A stretch of DNA of 64,000 bases from SZUA-38 sp965212525 (GCA_965212525.1 CBDBVC010000025.1:45060-109059), one strand, 5' to 3'; shown: positions 34,469 to 44,133, counted from the first letter of the stretch. Numbers and translations are program-made. The notes: generated from the letters alone by a model not told the origin.

Positions 34469-36292
34469 TTATTCAAACGAATCCATGAAGATGTCATCGC
34501 CGAGTGGCAAGACTGTAATCATGTCCGGGAATCGTTCAAAAGCCAGCACCCAGTCCGCTGAGGTCACCAGCAGATCACCGTCCACATCCAGCCACAGGGC
34601 CACGGCAAGGTCATAAAGGCCTGCATCAGCATTGGCCGGCACATTGAACAGCCTATCCAGTGACTGCGCTCCGGCACTGGTGACGCTGTAGACCGCATCA
34701 TTGGCCGGATCTGAATAGTCGATGGTGTCGCTGATCAGGCTGGCCCCCAGCATCACCGGACCGAACGGCAGGCTGCTGTCAGCCGCATTGAACAGATCGA
34801 ATTGCAGCATCAACAGACCACCAGGCAACACTGAGGACAGATCCGATGAGGCATCATCCAGCCTCAGTGGAGAAGTGGCGTACTGACCTCGATTACCCGA
34901 TGGGTTACCCGAAGCATTGTAGTAGTGATCGATGATGTCGGCCCAGCTCTCTCCTGTCAGTGCACGGAACTGAGTGCCCCACTGTGACATGCCGCGACCG
35001 TGCCCAAAGCAACCACGTCCCTCCGAGTCATCATCCAGACAGGGCCATCCGGTACTCGGTGAACCGACAAAGCCATCGCCGCAGGACAGGTCTGCATTAG
35101 TACAGCTGAGGCCGTCGTCAGGGTCATTCCAGCTGTTGTTCTCGGCCGAGTACTCAGACCTTGCGAGATTGCCGTTCAATTCCAGCATGATGCCATTGGT
35201 GGCCTCACCGGCAGCAATCGTACTGCTGAATCCCGTGAACTCGAATGCCTGACAACAGGGGCCGGCACAGATGTCGTATCCCGTATAGGGCGGATTCAGA
35301 ACGTGCCAGGCACCGTAGGATCGAAACGGTACGGTTCCGGCTTTCAGACTATCGGTTTGCCAGGACGAGATCCATTCATTGTCCAGCCCTCGCTGCACAT
35401 AGGTTTCCAGGCTGAACACCTGTGAGGTGCTGCAATTGCCACCGCAGCAATAGCCACCCGTGGCATCGAAACCCACCCGTATGCTGGTCGGTGGGGCCAT
35501 GTAGATCGAACCGCCTGGGCGTTCTCGCATCACGACATCACTGACAAGCGCTGATGGCTGCTGGAACTGTTTTGCTGCGAGCCAGTCTTCGGCAAGACTC
35601 GCATCACCAAGGGGGTGACGCAGATCATGATGATCGCTGCCCTGCCCCGACCTCAGATCAATCACCATCTGAACAGTCGAGCCGGAATCAATGCCCGACC
35701 ATTGTGATGATCGATAGCCGTCCAGTGACACGGTCAGTGTGTCGTATGATTCACTCGCGGGCAGTCGGAAAAACCCGTTGCCATCGGTCTGCACGGTCCT
35801 GTGAGCCAGACTGAGTGTTACAGATTCCAGAGCCATCAGCGTATCGGCATCCCTGACCCAGCCACAGATCTGATGCCCTCTGCATGCGTTCAGTGTTTTC
35901 TGTCGGCCACTGGTCTGCGGGTCCAGCCAGATGGTAGTCAGCCGGTTACTGCTGCCCGGCTCAATTCGTGTCTGCAGTGGCTGATAACCCGGTGCCATCA
36001 CGCTCAGCAGGCGTGTGCGGTCCGAATAATCCAGGCTCACCCTGCCGCTGTTGCTGCTGATCTGCATCCGGGCTGCGCCTGTGATATGAGCATTGGTCCA
36101 CTGACCTGCCATGATCGTGTGCCATTGCGTCAATGATAAATCTGCCTTGTTGATATCAGTGACCCTGATCGCTGCAGCAACGGGTTGTCCCGTCAGGCTG
36201 TCACGTAGCCAGAATGAATGGCCAGCATGAGCGCTGCTGCACAACAGTAACAGGAATGCGGTGACAAACGACCTGATCTGATTCTCCGGCAA
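34469..36292 (-). CDS. Secreted SpoIID-domain protein with FxDSFE tail
   Basis: 607 residues with a signal peptide (about 1-23). A carboxypeptidase-regulatory-like beta domain lies near 140-215 (ICGWVRDADTL ... TDGNGFFRLP). The SpoIID/LytB region follows: FSLETYVQRGLDNEWISSW (293-311), SLKAGTVPFRSYGAWHV (315-331) and CFGHGRGMSQWGTQFRA (428-444). The last matches the family's GHGxGMSQWG box. In sporulating bacteria SpoIID cuts denuded glycan strands; in this setting a role on peptidoglycan or a secreted glycan is plausible. Many Cys suggest disulfides. It ends IFMDSFE, as do related secreted proteins here. Confidence 0.83.
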   Translation of the reverse strand: MPENQIRSFVTAFLLLLCSSAHAGHSFWLRDSLTGQPVAAAIRVTDINKADLSLTQWHTIMAGQWTNAHITGAARMQISSNSGRVSLDYSDRTRLLSVMAPGYQPLQTRIEPGSSNRLTTIWLDPQTSGRQKTLNACRGHQICGWVRDADTLMALESVTLSLAHRTVQTDGNGFFRLPASESYDTLTVSLDGYRSSQWSGIDSGSTVQMVIDLRSGQGSDHHDLRHPLGDASLAEDWLAAKQFQQPSALVSDVVMRERPGGSIYMAPPTSIRVGFDATGGYCCGGNCSTSQVFSLETYVQRGLDNEWISSWQTDSLKAGTVPFRSYGAWHVLNPPYTGYDICAGPCCQAFEFTGFSSTIAAGEATNGIMLELNGNLARSEYSAENNSWNDPDDGLSCTNADLSCGDGFVGSPSTGWPCLDDDSEGRGCFGHGRGMSQWGTQFRALTGESWADIIDHYYNASGNPSGNRGQYATSPLRLDDASSDLSSVLPGGLLMLQFDLFNAADSSLPFGPVMLGASLISDTIDYSDPANDAVYSVTSAGAQSLDRLFNVPANADAGLYDLAVALWLDVDGDLLVTSADWVLAFERFPDMITVLPLGDDIFMDSFE

Positions 36293-36360
36293 ATCAACTT
36301 TAGTCTGCAGTCAGTCTTACCCTGAATTGTCAATTGGATCAAGCATGATGACAGGCACAA

Positions 36361-36391
36361 CTCTGTGCCCGGCCAGTTGTCCGGGCCAGAG
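36361..36391 (-). other. Stem-loop between two minus-strand genes
   Basis: An 11-bp stem with a single bulge (36361-36372 with 36381-36391) and an eight-base loop. It follows the stop of the methyltransferase fragment on the minus strand. No T run follows, so it is at best a weak terminator. Confidence 0.3.
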
Positions 36392-36408
36392 CGTATTGCA
36401 GATTAGCC

Positions 36409-37168
36409 TTACTCCGGCTTGCGGAATTTCAGTGTGAAGCGATCACTTTCGCCGATCGCGGCATACTTGTCACGATCGGTATCACCGAGCCGGAAACTCG
36501 GCGGCAGTGTCCAGACGCCCTGCGGATGATCGGCTGTATCCTTCGGGTTGGCATTGATTTCCGACTTGCCAAGAAACTCGAAACCAGCCGCTTCGATCAT
36601 GGCGATGGCGTGGGCTTCATTGACATAGCCATTACGTGACTTTGGGTCAATATCGGCATCCGCATCAGCCCGATGATCGGTTACACCGAGAATGCCACCG
36701 GGCTTGAGTGCACGCCGGATTGCATTGAGGGTGTCGTGTGTGCTGTCCCAGGCCATCCAGTTGTGCAGGTTGCGAAAGGTGAGGACCATGTCGACCGTTC
36801 CCGCCGGTGCCAGTTCAACGTGATCCGGAGGTGACAATGTACTGACAGTGACCTTGCCGAACAGTTCATCATCGGCACGAAGGGCCGCCACGAACTGGCC
36901 ATGTGCCCGTCGAATGAACGTGCCGAACTGGCCATCATAATTTGCGCCCCACGAGGCTGTGTAGAGTTTGCCGTTCTCCTTCAGGTAGGGTGCCAGAATT
37001 CGGGTGTACCACATGCCTGCACCAGGCCAGATCTCGACCACGGTCATGTCGCTCTCGAGACCGAAGAACGCCAGTGTCTCAGCCGGGTGACGCCAGGCAT
37101 CCCTGGCCTTCTGATCATCACTGCGCTGATCCCCGGCGATCACGGCCTGAAGTGCGTCATCGGCGAGC
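36409..37168 (-). CDS. Class I methyltransferase fragment (COG4798-like), N terminus lost at the join
   Basis: About 250 residues. It starts abruptly after the sucC sequence and reads AVIAGDQRSDDQKARDAWRHPAETLAFFGL, then motif I MTVVEIWPGAGMWYTRIL, a later DMVLTFRNLHNWM and LKPGGILGVTDHRA. This matches the predicted methyltransferases of the COG4798 group. Full members have about 20-40 further N-terminal residues, usually a signal peptide; these are missing. The C terminus (DRFTLKFRKPE) is complete. Base composition matches the left part of the window. In the present sequence the frame is fused to the sucC fragment, which I take to be an assembly product and not a real fusion protein. Confidence 0.8.
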
Positions 37169-37180
37169 TCGCAGCGCATG
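37160..37180. other. Probable chimeric join between two genomes
   Basis: On the minus strand the sucC-encoded NIFGGIMRC runs straight into methyltransferase sequence. SucC should continue with about 70 more residues and be followed by sucD; neither is there. Composition, codon use and frameshift rate all change here. Gene content switches from gammaproteobacterial to alphaproteobacterial type. Confidence 0.8.
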
Positions 37181-38185
37181 ATACCGCCGAAGATATTGAC
37201 CAGAATGCCCTCGACGTTGGGGTCGGAGAGGATGATCTTGAACGCCGTGGTCACGCGTTCCTTGGTGGCGCCGCCGCCGACATCGAGAAAGTTCGCCGGA
37301 TCGCCGCCGTAGCAGCTTGGATGATGTCCATCGTCGCCATCGCAAGTCCGGCGCCGTTGACCATGCAGCCGATCTGAACCGTCGAGCTTGATGTAGTTGA
37401 GCTCGTGACTTGCGCGGCCTTCGGTCTCCATGGCCGGATCCTCCTCGTCTTCGTCGCGCAGCTCGGACGACATCCTGTCGTGGCGGTAAGAGCGCGTTGT
37501 CGTCGAAGTTCATCTTGGCGTCGAGGGCGATCACCTCGCCGGCGCCGGTCACGACCAGCGGATTGATCTCGATGATCGAGGCGTCGAGGTCGTTGAAGGC
37601 CTGATACATGGCGCTCATGAACTTCACCGCCGAGCCGATCTGCTTGCCCTCCAGCCCGAGGCCGAAGGCCAGCTTGCGTGCGTGGAAGGGCATGAAGCCG
37701 ACGGCCGGGTCGACCACGATTTTCAGGATCTTCTCTGGCGTGGCGGCGGCGACCTCCTCGATCTCCATGCCGCCCTCGGTCGAGGCCATGATGGTGATGC
37801 GGCTGGTGGCGCGGTCGATCAGCATGCCGAGATAAAGCTCGCGGGCGATGTCGCAGCCGTCTTCGATATAGAGGCGCTTTACTTCCTTGCCCGCCTCGCC
37901 GGTCTGCTTGGTCACCAGGATGTGCCCGAGCATCTTGCGGGCATTCTCCTTTACGTCGTCCAGCGACTGGCAAACCCGCACCCCGCCCTGTCCGCTGGGA
38001 TCGTCCTTGAAACGCCCGGCGCCGCGGCCGCCGGCGTGGATCTGCGATTTGACCACCCAGACCGGGCCGCCTAGTTCCCGGGCCGCGTTCTCGGCCTCCT
38101 CGGGGGTGAAGGCAACGCCGCCCTTGGGGACGGCAACGCCGTATTTGGCGAGCAGGCTCTTGCCCTGATATTCGTGAATATTCAT
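37169..38185 (-). pseudogene. sucC: Succinyl-CoA ligase beta subunit, 3'-truncated and frameshifted
   Basis: Starts at 38185 with MNIHEYQGKSLLAKYGV. The ATP-grasp domain (VVKSQIHAGGRGAG, IEINPLVVTG, ALDAKMNFDDNAL) reads cleanly to about 37490. After that the sequence hops between frames at roughly 37480, 37385 and 37320: DEDEEDPA, then KLDGS, then GCMVNGAGLAMATMDII, then GGDPANFLDVGGGATKERVTTAFKI. It stops at NIFGGIMRC, where the join occurs, so the C-terminal CoA-binding end is missing. The enzyme makes ATP or GTP from succinyl-CoA in the TCA cycle. Conservation across the breaks suggests sequencing error, not decay; the truncation is due to the join. Confidence 0.88.
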
Positions 38186-38425
38186 TGCATCTCGATCAAA
38201 TCGGTAAATGGGATGAAACCTGACGAAGCCAGTATCCAGGCGCAAGCTTCGGGGCGCAGCGTCTGCGCTTGCCCGGTAAGCCCGTCCGAATCACTGTTGG
38301 GTTCGGTATAGATTTCGACCTCTCACCCAGTCAGGTGGCGGAAAGATTAGCATTACCAGGGCGCAGTGCAACCGCGCTAAGTGGTTCCACCGCTGGTTTC
38401 TGCCGCTGGGGGCCGGCTGGCGCCA

Positions 38426-39511
38426 TCAGCCCTTCTTGGCTTTGGGTGAGGTCTTTTTGCTGGCCGCTGCTTTCTTCGCTGCTGGTTTCTTCGCCGCTGC
38501 CTTCTTTGCCGCCGGCTTCTTGGCGGCTGCTTTTTTGGCTGCGGGTTTGGCCGCGCTGCGGCGCATGATCCGCTTGCAGGCATCGACCAGTCCTTCGACG
38601 GCTCCGACCGAAGCGGCCAGCATCTTTTTCTCGCCGGCATTGAGCTGCAGTTCGACGACCCGCTCCACGCCGCCGGCGCCGATCACTGTCGGTGCCCCGA
38701 CATAAAGCCCTTTGATGCCGTATTCGCCCTTCAGGTAGGCGGCGCAGGGTAGGACACGCTTCTTGTCCTTCAGATAGGACTCGGCCATGGCGATGGCCGA
38801 GGAAGCCGGCGCGTAGAAGGCCGATCCGGACTTCAGCAGCGAGACGATCTCCGCACCGCCGTCGCGGGTGCGCTGGACGATGGCATCGAGGCGCGGCTTC
38901 GTGATCCAGCCCATCTTGATCAATTCGGGCAGGGCGATGCCGGCGACGGTGGAGTGACGCACCATCGGGACCATGGTATCGCCGTGGCCGCCCAGGACGA
39001 AGGCGGAGACATCCTCGACCGAAACGTTCATCTCCTCGGCCAGAAAATGGCGGAAACGCGCTGAATCGAGAACGCCTGCCATACCGACCACCTTGTTGGT
39101 CGGCAGGCCGGTGACCTTCTGCAGGACCCAGACCATCGCGTCCAGCGGGTTAGTGATGCAAATGACAAAGGCCTTGGGGCAGTTCTTCTTTATGGCGGTG
39201 CCAACCTGCTGCATGACCTTCAGGTTGACCTCAAGAAGGTCGTCGCGGCTCATGCCTGGCCGGCGCGGGATGCCCGCGGTGACGATCACCACGTCGGCTC
39301 CCTTGATCGCGCTATAGCCGTTGGCACCGGTGAAGGAGGCGTCGAAACCTTCCACCGGCGAGGCCTCGGCAATGTCCAACGCCTTGCCCTGGGGAATGCC
39401 GTCAACGATGTCGAATAGAACGACGTCGCCCAGCTCTTTCAAGCCTGCCAGAAGGGCAAGTGTGCCGCCAATGTTACCGGCGCCGATAAGCGCAATCTTG
39501 TTGCGTGCCAT
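38426..39511 (-). CDS. mdh: Malate dehydrogenase with a histone-like Lys/Ala C-terminal tail
   Basis: 361 residues against about 320 in relatives. The LDH-like NAD fold begins KIALIGAGNIGGTLALL; the catalytic His is in GGHGDTMVPM and the substrate Arg in AGIPRRPGMSRDD. It reduces oxaloacetate or oxidises malate with NAD in the TCA cycle. The normal end (VEGLVDACKRI) is followed by a tail of about 45 residues made of AAKKPAAKK repeats, like the C terminus of histone H1-like or AlgP proteins. The tail is in frame and ends with a stop. It lies upstream of sucC on the same strand, the usual alphaproteobacterial order. Confidence 0.93.
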   Translation of the reverse strand: MARNKIALIGAGNIGGTLALLAGLKELGDVVLFDIVDGIPQGKALDIAEASPVEGFDASFTGANGYSAIKGADVVIVTAGIPRRPGMSRDDLLEVNLKVMQQVGTAIKKNCPKAFVICITNPLDAMVWVLQKVTGLPTNKVVGMAGVLDSARFRHFLAEEMNVSVEDVSAFVLGGHGDTMVPMVRHSTVAGIALPELIKMGWITKPRLDAIVQRTRDGGAEIVSLLKSGSAFYAPASSAIAMAESYLKDKKRVLPCAAYLKGEYGIKGLYVGAPTVIGAGGVERVVELQLNAGEKKMLAASVGAVEGLVDACKRIMRRSAAKPAAKKAAAKKPAAKKAAAKKPAAKKAAASKKTSPKAKKG

Positions 39512-39759
39512 GATATCCCCTGTCCCCAGTTTCGTCCTTTTCCAAATGTCAGCGGCCTGCCGCCTAAGCGGCCGGACCGCTACGAGAGTGCCGTCGCCGC
39601 AGCGCTTTACCCCCTCGCTGTCCCCCCATGCTATGGGTGGTGATTGGATCGGGGTTTCCTAGCGCGAATTGCGGTAGAGGGCAAGGAAGGGTGGTGGGTA
39701 ATCTGCATGTTGGGGCATATCGGACGGACAAGTAAGAAATCCAAACAGCGGGGTCCGTT

Positions 39760-40875
39760 CTAACCCTGATGTGCCAGCTCCATATACTCGGCGGAACGCA
39801 TTTCCATCAGGCGGCTGACCGTGCGCTCGAATTCGATGGCGCCGTCGCCACCGGGATAGAGTTTTTCCGGCTGGGCATCCGCCGAGATCACGATCTTGAC
39901 CCGTTTTTCATAAAGCGCGTCGATCAGGGTCATGAAGCGACGGGCATGGTCGCGCCGGTCGGGCGACAGCTTGGGCACCTCCGACAGCAGCACGGTATGA
40001 TAACGATCGGCGATGGCCAGGTAGTCGCCGGCGCCCAGGGGCTGCTCGCAGAGCTCGGCAAAGCTGAAGCGGGCGACGCCTCTTGCCGCGGCACTGACAT
40101 TCAAGACCCGGTTCTTGACCTCGATTGTCTCGGCGTCGGCTTGCGCACCATCGGTGAGCTGTTCGAAGCTGGAGGCCAGGGCCTTTTCCGCCGCCAGGCC
40201 CAGGGGCGCGTGATAGACCGGCATCGATTTCAAACGGTCCTTGCGGTAGTCCAGGCCTGAATCGAGCATGAGGATGTCCAGGCGCTCTTTGAGCACGGCG
40301 ATAAAGGGCTCGAAGCGGTCGCGCTGCAGGCCGCCTTCATAGAGCCGTTCCGGCGGCCAGTTCGAGGTCGCTACCACCACCACGCCGCGGGCGAACAGGG
40401 TTTCGAAGAACCGGCCCAGGATCATGGCGTCGGCGATGTTCACGACGTGAAATTCGTCGAAGCACAGCAGCCAGGTTTCCTCCGCCATTGCACTTGCGAG
40501 CTCCGGCAGCGGGTCTTCGGCGGTGCCTTTCGTCTTTTGCCGCCAGGCATGCAGGCGCTCATGGACCTCCTGCATGAATGCGTGGAAATGGACCCGGCGC
40601 TTGTGGGTGGTGGGTGCACTCTCGAAGAAGAGGTCCATCAGCATGGACTTCCCGGTCCCCACCCCACCGAAGATATAGAGACCCTGAGGCGGGTCTGCCT
40701 TGCGGCGGCCGAGACCCATGCGCTCCTTCCAGCCGCCCCTGCCCTTGGCGGGCTTGTAGTGCTTCAGGGCGTTGTGCAGCGACTGCAGTTTTTCGGCGGC
40801 CAGCTCCTGGCCCGGGTCGGGCCTCAGCTCGCCGGCCCGCCGTCGCTCGCGGTAAGTCTGAAGCGGGCCCTCCAT
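39760..40875 (-). CDS. zapE: Cell division AFG1-like ATPase ZapE
   Basis: 371 residues of the AFG1/ZapE family. Walker A is GGVGTGKS (70-77), Walker B WLLCFDEFHVVNIADAM, and the arginine-finger region ARGVVVVATSNWPPERLYEGG follows. HFHAFMQEVHERLH is a family signature. ZapE acts on the Z-ring during division in E. coli; the mitochondrial homologue handles unassembled respiratory subunits. In alphaproteobacteria it is commonly found just before mdh-sucCD, as here. The 248 bases to mdh hold nothing I can identify. Confidence 0.93.
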   Translation of the reverse strand: MEGPLQTYRERRRAGELRPDPGQELAAEKLQSLHNALKHYKPAKGRGGWKERMGLGRRKADPPQGLYIFGGVGTGKSMLMDLFFESAPTTHKRRVHFHAFMQEVHERLHAWRQKTKGTAEDPLPELASAMAEETWLLCFDEFHVVNIADAMILGRFFETLFARGVVVVATSNWPPERLYEGGLQRDRFEPFIAVLKERLDILMLDSGLDYRKDRLKSMPVYHAPLGLAAEKALASSFEQLTDGAQADAETIEVKNRVLNVSAAARGVARFSFAELCEQPLGAGDYLAIADRYHTVLLSEVPKLSPDRRDHARRFMTLIDALYEKRVKIVISADAQPEKLYPGGDGAIEFERTVSRLMEMRSAEYMELAHQG

Positions 40876-41108
40876 CGTTACGCTCTTGTCACTTCACAGT
40901 GCAGCACTGCCCGCTGGCTCATCGGCGCTTCCGGCCCCCTGCTGATTCGTCCCGGTCGATTCACGGCTGCGAGCTTAGGGTGCTTGATCGGATCTGCAAG
41001 CCCGGCCTGTATTACTGCCCGGCTTGTCGCCATGGCGCAGAGGGAACGATTGCGCTATCTGTGACACAGCGAACGAAGCTGGACAGTTATTCCCGGAGGG
41101 AGAGGGTC

Positions 41109-41315
41109 ATGAACGAAGAAGTGTTCAACATGGAACTGAGAAAGTTCCTTAAGAAAGTAGGCGTCACCTCGCAGCGCGAGATCGAGCAGGCGATTCGCGC
41201 CGGTATCGACTCCGGTGCGCTCAGCGGCAACGAGACGGTCAAGGCCAAGGTGGTGCTGACCCTCGAGGGCCTGAACCTGACCCACGCCATCGACGGTGAG
41301 ATATCGCTTGAATAG
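41109..41315 (+). CDS. DUF6494 family small protein
   Basis: 68 residues from the ATG at 41109, with GGAGGGAGAGGG just upstream. The sequence NMELRKFLKKVGVTSQREIEQAIR and the closing AIDGEISLE match a small conserved alphaproteobacterial family known to me as DUF6494. The predicted helix then strand hairpin has no assigned role. A longer frame is open upstream but has no support. It is divergent from zapE with 233 bases between, which presumably hold both promoters. Confidence 0.8.
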   Translation: MNEEVFNMELRKFLKKVGVTSQREIEQAIRAGIDSGALSGNETVKAKVVLTLEGLNLTHAIDGEISLE

Positions 41316-41336
41316 GGCCGGGAGAAAGGCCGTCCG

Positions 41337-42396
41337 TCAATCGGTGAAGGGCAGGCGGCAGCGGCCGGCCCCTTGTCCTCCAGAACTTGACGCAGGCGGT
41401 CGGGGGTAGTCGGTGATGATACCGTCTACGCCGGCTTCGATAAGGCTTGCCATGTCGTCGGGGTCGTTGACGGTCCAAACGATGACCTGCAAACCAAGGT
41501 TCCGGGCCTCGCGCAGGTCGGCAGGAAGTGATGTCCCCGGTAGTAGGGCGACCACACCGATCCGCCCAGTCTGGCAATCGCCTGGCGCGGCGTTACCGGG
41601 ATGTCGTCAAGGTCATGGCCGCCGGGTCCAGGGCGACTTACCGGGCCGGCCGCGTTCCAGGTTGTCGAACCAGGTCTGCTCGACGGTAAGGAAGCTGCGC
41701 TTGATATCCGGGGCCTGTTCGGCCGCCAGGGCAAGGCTGCCCCCAATCGAAGGACTGAATGGTCACCCGTTCGCGCAGCCCGGCCGCGTCGATCTCGGCG
41801 ATCAGCGCTGTCACCAGGGATCTCGGATCGGGCGACGCCTCGGGTTTAAGGGGCGAGACCTTGACCTCCAGATTGTAGTGCATCCGGCCACCGGACAGGG
41901 CCTCGCTGCGCTTCAGCACGTCGGCAAGCGCGGGGATGGCCACGCCGTCGCGTCCGGCTTGATCGGGAAAGCGCTGCCGGTCCCTTGGCCTCGGGATGAA
42001 GACGGCCGACATCGTAGCGTTGAAGCTCCGCCAGGCTGAGCGTCTTGATCGGCGGCGGTGCTTCCGGGTCGATCCAGGCTCCGTCCGGACCGCGTGTGCG
42101 GGCCGGGTTGAGGCGCAGGTCGTGATGGACCACCACCACGCCGTCACGGGTCAATCCCAGGTCGGCCTCCAGCGTGGTGACCCCCAACTGCGAGGGTCCC
42201 CTCGAAACCCGGCAGGCTGTTCTCGGGATAAGAGGCCCCGGGCACCGCGATGGCCTTGCAGATCGAAGCCGGGTCCGCTGCCGCCGGCCTTGGTGCCGCC
42301 GCTCCAGTTCGACACCAGGGTCATGCCGCCGAAGGCCAGCATCAGCAGGGTGATAACCAGAAGACCGAGGGAGCCGTGGGAAAGTCGCCCCCGCAA
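41337..42396 (-). pseudogene. Membrane-anchored glycerophosphodiester phosphodiesterase, several frameshifts
   Basis: Pieces in different frames together give the GDPD family order: an N-terminal membrane span (LGLLVITLLMLAFGGMTLV), FDLQGHRGARGLL (catalytic His-Arg box), VTTLEADLGLTRDGVVVVHHDLRLNP (metal-binding Glu, Asp and His), YNLEVKVSP, RVTIQSFDW, LGLQVIVWTVNDPDDMASLIEAGVDGIITDYP. The enzyme splits glycerophosphodiesters to glycerol 3-phosphate and an alcohol. At least five one-base shifts (near 42210, 41960, 41730, 41640 and 41530) break it. Every catalytic box survives, so read errors are the likely cause. Confidence 0.8.
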
Positions 42397-42479
42397 TTTG
42401 GCTGGGGTGATCCCGGTCTTGTTCGGCTCCCGTCTCCCCGCCCACCGGCCTTGTCGCTCCCGATCTCAATTCCACCGCT

Positions 42480-43123
42480 CTAGCTTAGCGCCTTCATCCG
42501 CGCTGCCGTTGCCCGCGCCATTGAGGATCGTCCTGGCCTTCCAGGGCCTCCATGGCGCTGCATCATTTGCTCGCGCGGCTTATTCTGGTTCAATTTCGCC
42601 TTCGCTTCCAGGCGGGTCGATCGGCATTTCGAAGCCGACGATGCCCATCATCATCTTGTCCATGAAATCCCCCGACAACTCATCCGGGCGACCAGGGCTC
42701 GGGCCGGCCGGTTTCCTGTTTGGCCGACAAGCGTTCCAGCATCCCAGCGCAGGGCATCCGGCTCCTCGATCAAGCGTGGCCGGCCATAGGCATGGACCGC
42801 CAGATAGTTCCAGGTCGGGACGTTGGGCTTGCTGCTGGCGTAGAAGCGCGGTGAGACATAGGCGTGCGGCCCCTGGAAAATCGCCAAGGCCTCGCCGCCG
42901 CTTTCCGCCAGGGCGGCGAAGGCGCGCCACTGCGGATTGGCTCTTGCCATATGGGCGACGAGCGTTCCCTTCGCCCCGGCCGCGGGATCGTATAGGAATG
43001 GGCAGGTGGCTCGCCTCCGGCTTGTCCCCGGTCGGCCGTGACCAGCAGGCCGAAGTCGTAACCTTCGACGATTTCCCGGATCACTGCCGGATCCGTGAGT
43101 TCGAAAACGGGTGGAACGAACAT
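42480..43123 (-). pseudogene. PaiB-like FMN-binding regulator, frameshifted
   Basis: Starts MFVPPVFELTDPAVIREIVEGYDFGLLVTAD at 43123. It continues in a second frame with ANPQWRAFAALAESGGEALAIFQGPHAYVSPRFYA and VPTWNYLAVHAYGRPRLI, and in a third with GIVGFEMPID. That order is the FMN-binding split-barrel of the PaiB family (about 205-215 residues), once thought to be transcription regulators and close to pyridoxamine oxidases. A fourth shift near 42606 would extend the end through KLNQNKPREQM to a stop at 42480. Function beyond FMN binding is unclear. Confidence 0.72.
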
Positions 43124-43296
43124 CGCAGCAACCTCCTCACGGGCATTTCATCTTGTCACGGAAACGGCCGCGATTCCGTTTCGACGCAAGTCGAGGATGT
43201 TATCCTATGCCGAGGCGATGTAGTCGCTTGACCGGACGCCTTAAAGAGCCGTTTCGGCCGCCTGCATGGGGCCGCTTGGTTGCGGCACCGCTGGTA

Positions 43297-44080
43297 CTAG
43301 CCCTTGCGGGCGATCATCAGTTTCTTGATTTCGGCAATGGCCTTGGCCGGGTTCAGGCTCTTGGGGCAGGTCCGCGTGCAGTTCATGATGGTGTGGCAGC
43401 GGTAGAGCCGGAAGGGGTCTTCCAGCGCATCGAGGCGTTCGCCGGTCGACTCGTCCCGGCTGTCGGCGATCCAGCGGTAGGCCTGCAGCAGGACCGCCGG
43501 TCCCAGGTAGCGGTCGCCGTTCCACCAGTAACTGGGGCAGGAGGTCGAGCAGCAGAAGCAGAGGATGCATTCCCACAATCCGTCCAGCTTGGCCCTTTCT
43601 TCCGGACTCTGGGGACGCTCGCGCTCCGGCGGCGGGGTGTCGGTCTTCAGCCAGGGCTCGATGGAGGTGTACTGGGCATAGACATGGTTCAAGTCGGGCA
43701 TCAGGTCCTTGACCACCGGCATATGGGGCAGGGGATAGACCTTCACATCACCCTTAACGTCGGAGATATACTTGGTGCAGGCCAAGGGTATTGGTGCCGT
43801 CGATGTTCATGGCACAGGAACCGCAAACGCCTTCGCGGCAGGAGCGCCGGAACGTCAGGGTCGCATCGGTCTCGTTCTTGATCTTGATCAGGGCGTCCAG
43901 AACCATCGGCCCGCAGCTATCCATGATCGACCTGGTAGGTGTCGACGCTCGGGTTGGCGCCGTCGTCGGGCGATTCCAGCGGTAGACCTTGAAGGTCTTC
44001 GGATTGCCGGCCCCCTGGGGCGCCGGATGGTCCTGGCCCTTGCCGATCTTGGAGTTGGCGGGTAGCGCGAATTCGACCAT
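43297..44080 (-). CDS. sdhB: Succinate dehydrogenase iron-sulfur subunit SdhB, frameshifted
   Basis: N-terminal [2Fe-2S] domain: YRWN, DSCGPMVLDALIKIKNE, CREGVCGSCAMNIDGTN. C-terminal domain with the two further cluster sites: CILCFCCSTSCPSYWWN and CHTIMNCTRTCPKSLNP. Both are complete. Two compensating shifts between about 43925 and 43985 garble the stretch after YRWN, and a further one near 43787 follows GTNTLG. The protein passes electrons from the flavin subunit to quinone in respiratory complex II. It is last in sdhCDAB, 53 bases after sdhA. Confidence 0.9.
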
Positions 44081-44133
44081 GCAGAGCGTCTTTCTTGATT
44101 GCTTGTCTATTCGTTGCGGGCGCTTGTCGGATC

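Noticed and set aside
37160..37473. A natural SucC-methyltransferase fusion protein.
   Set aside because: SucC is cut inside a conserved domain, the methyltransferase lacks its start, and base composition changes at the same place; a chimera is more likely.
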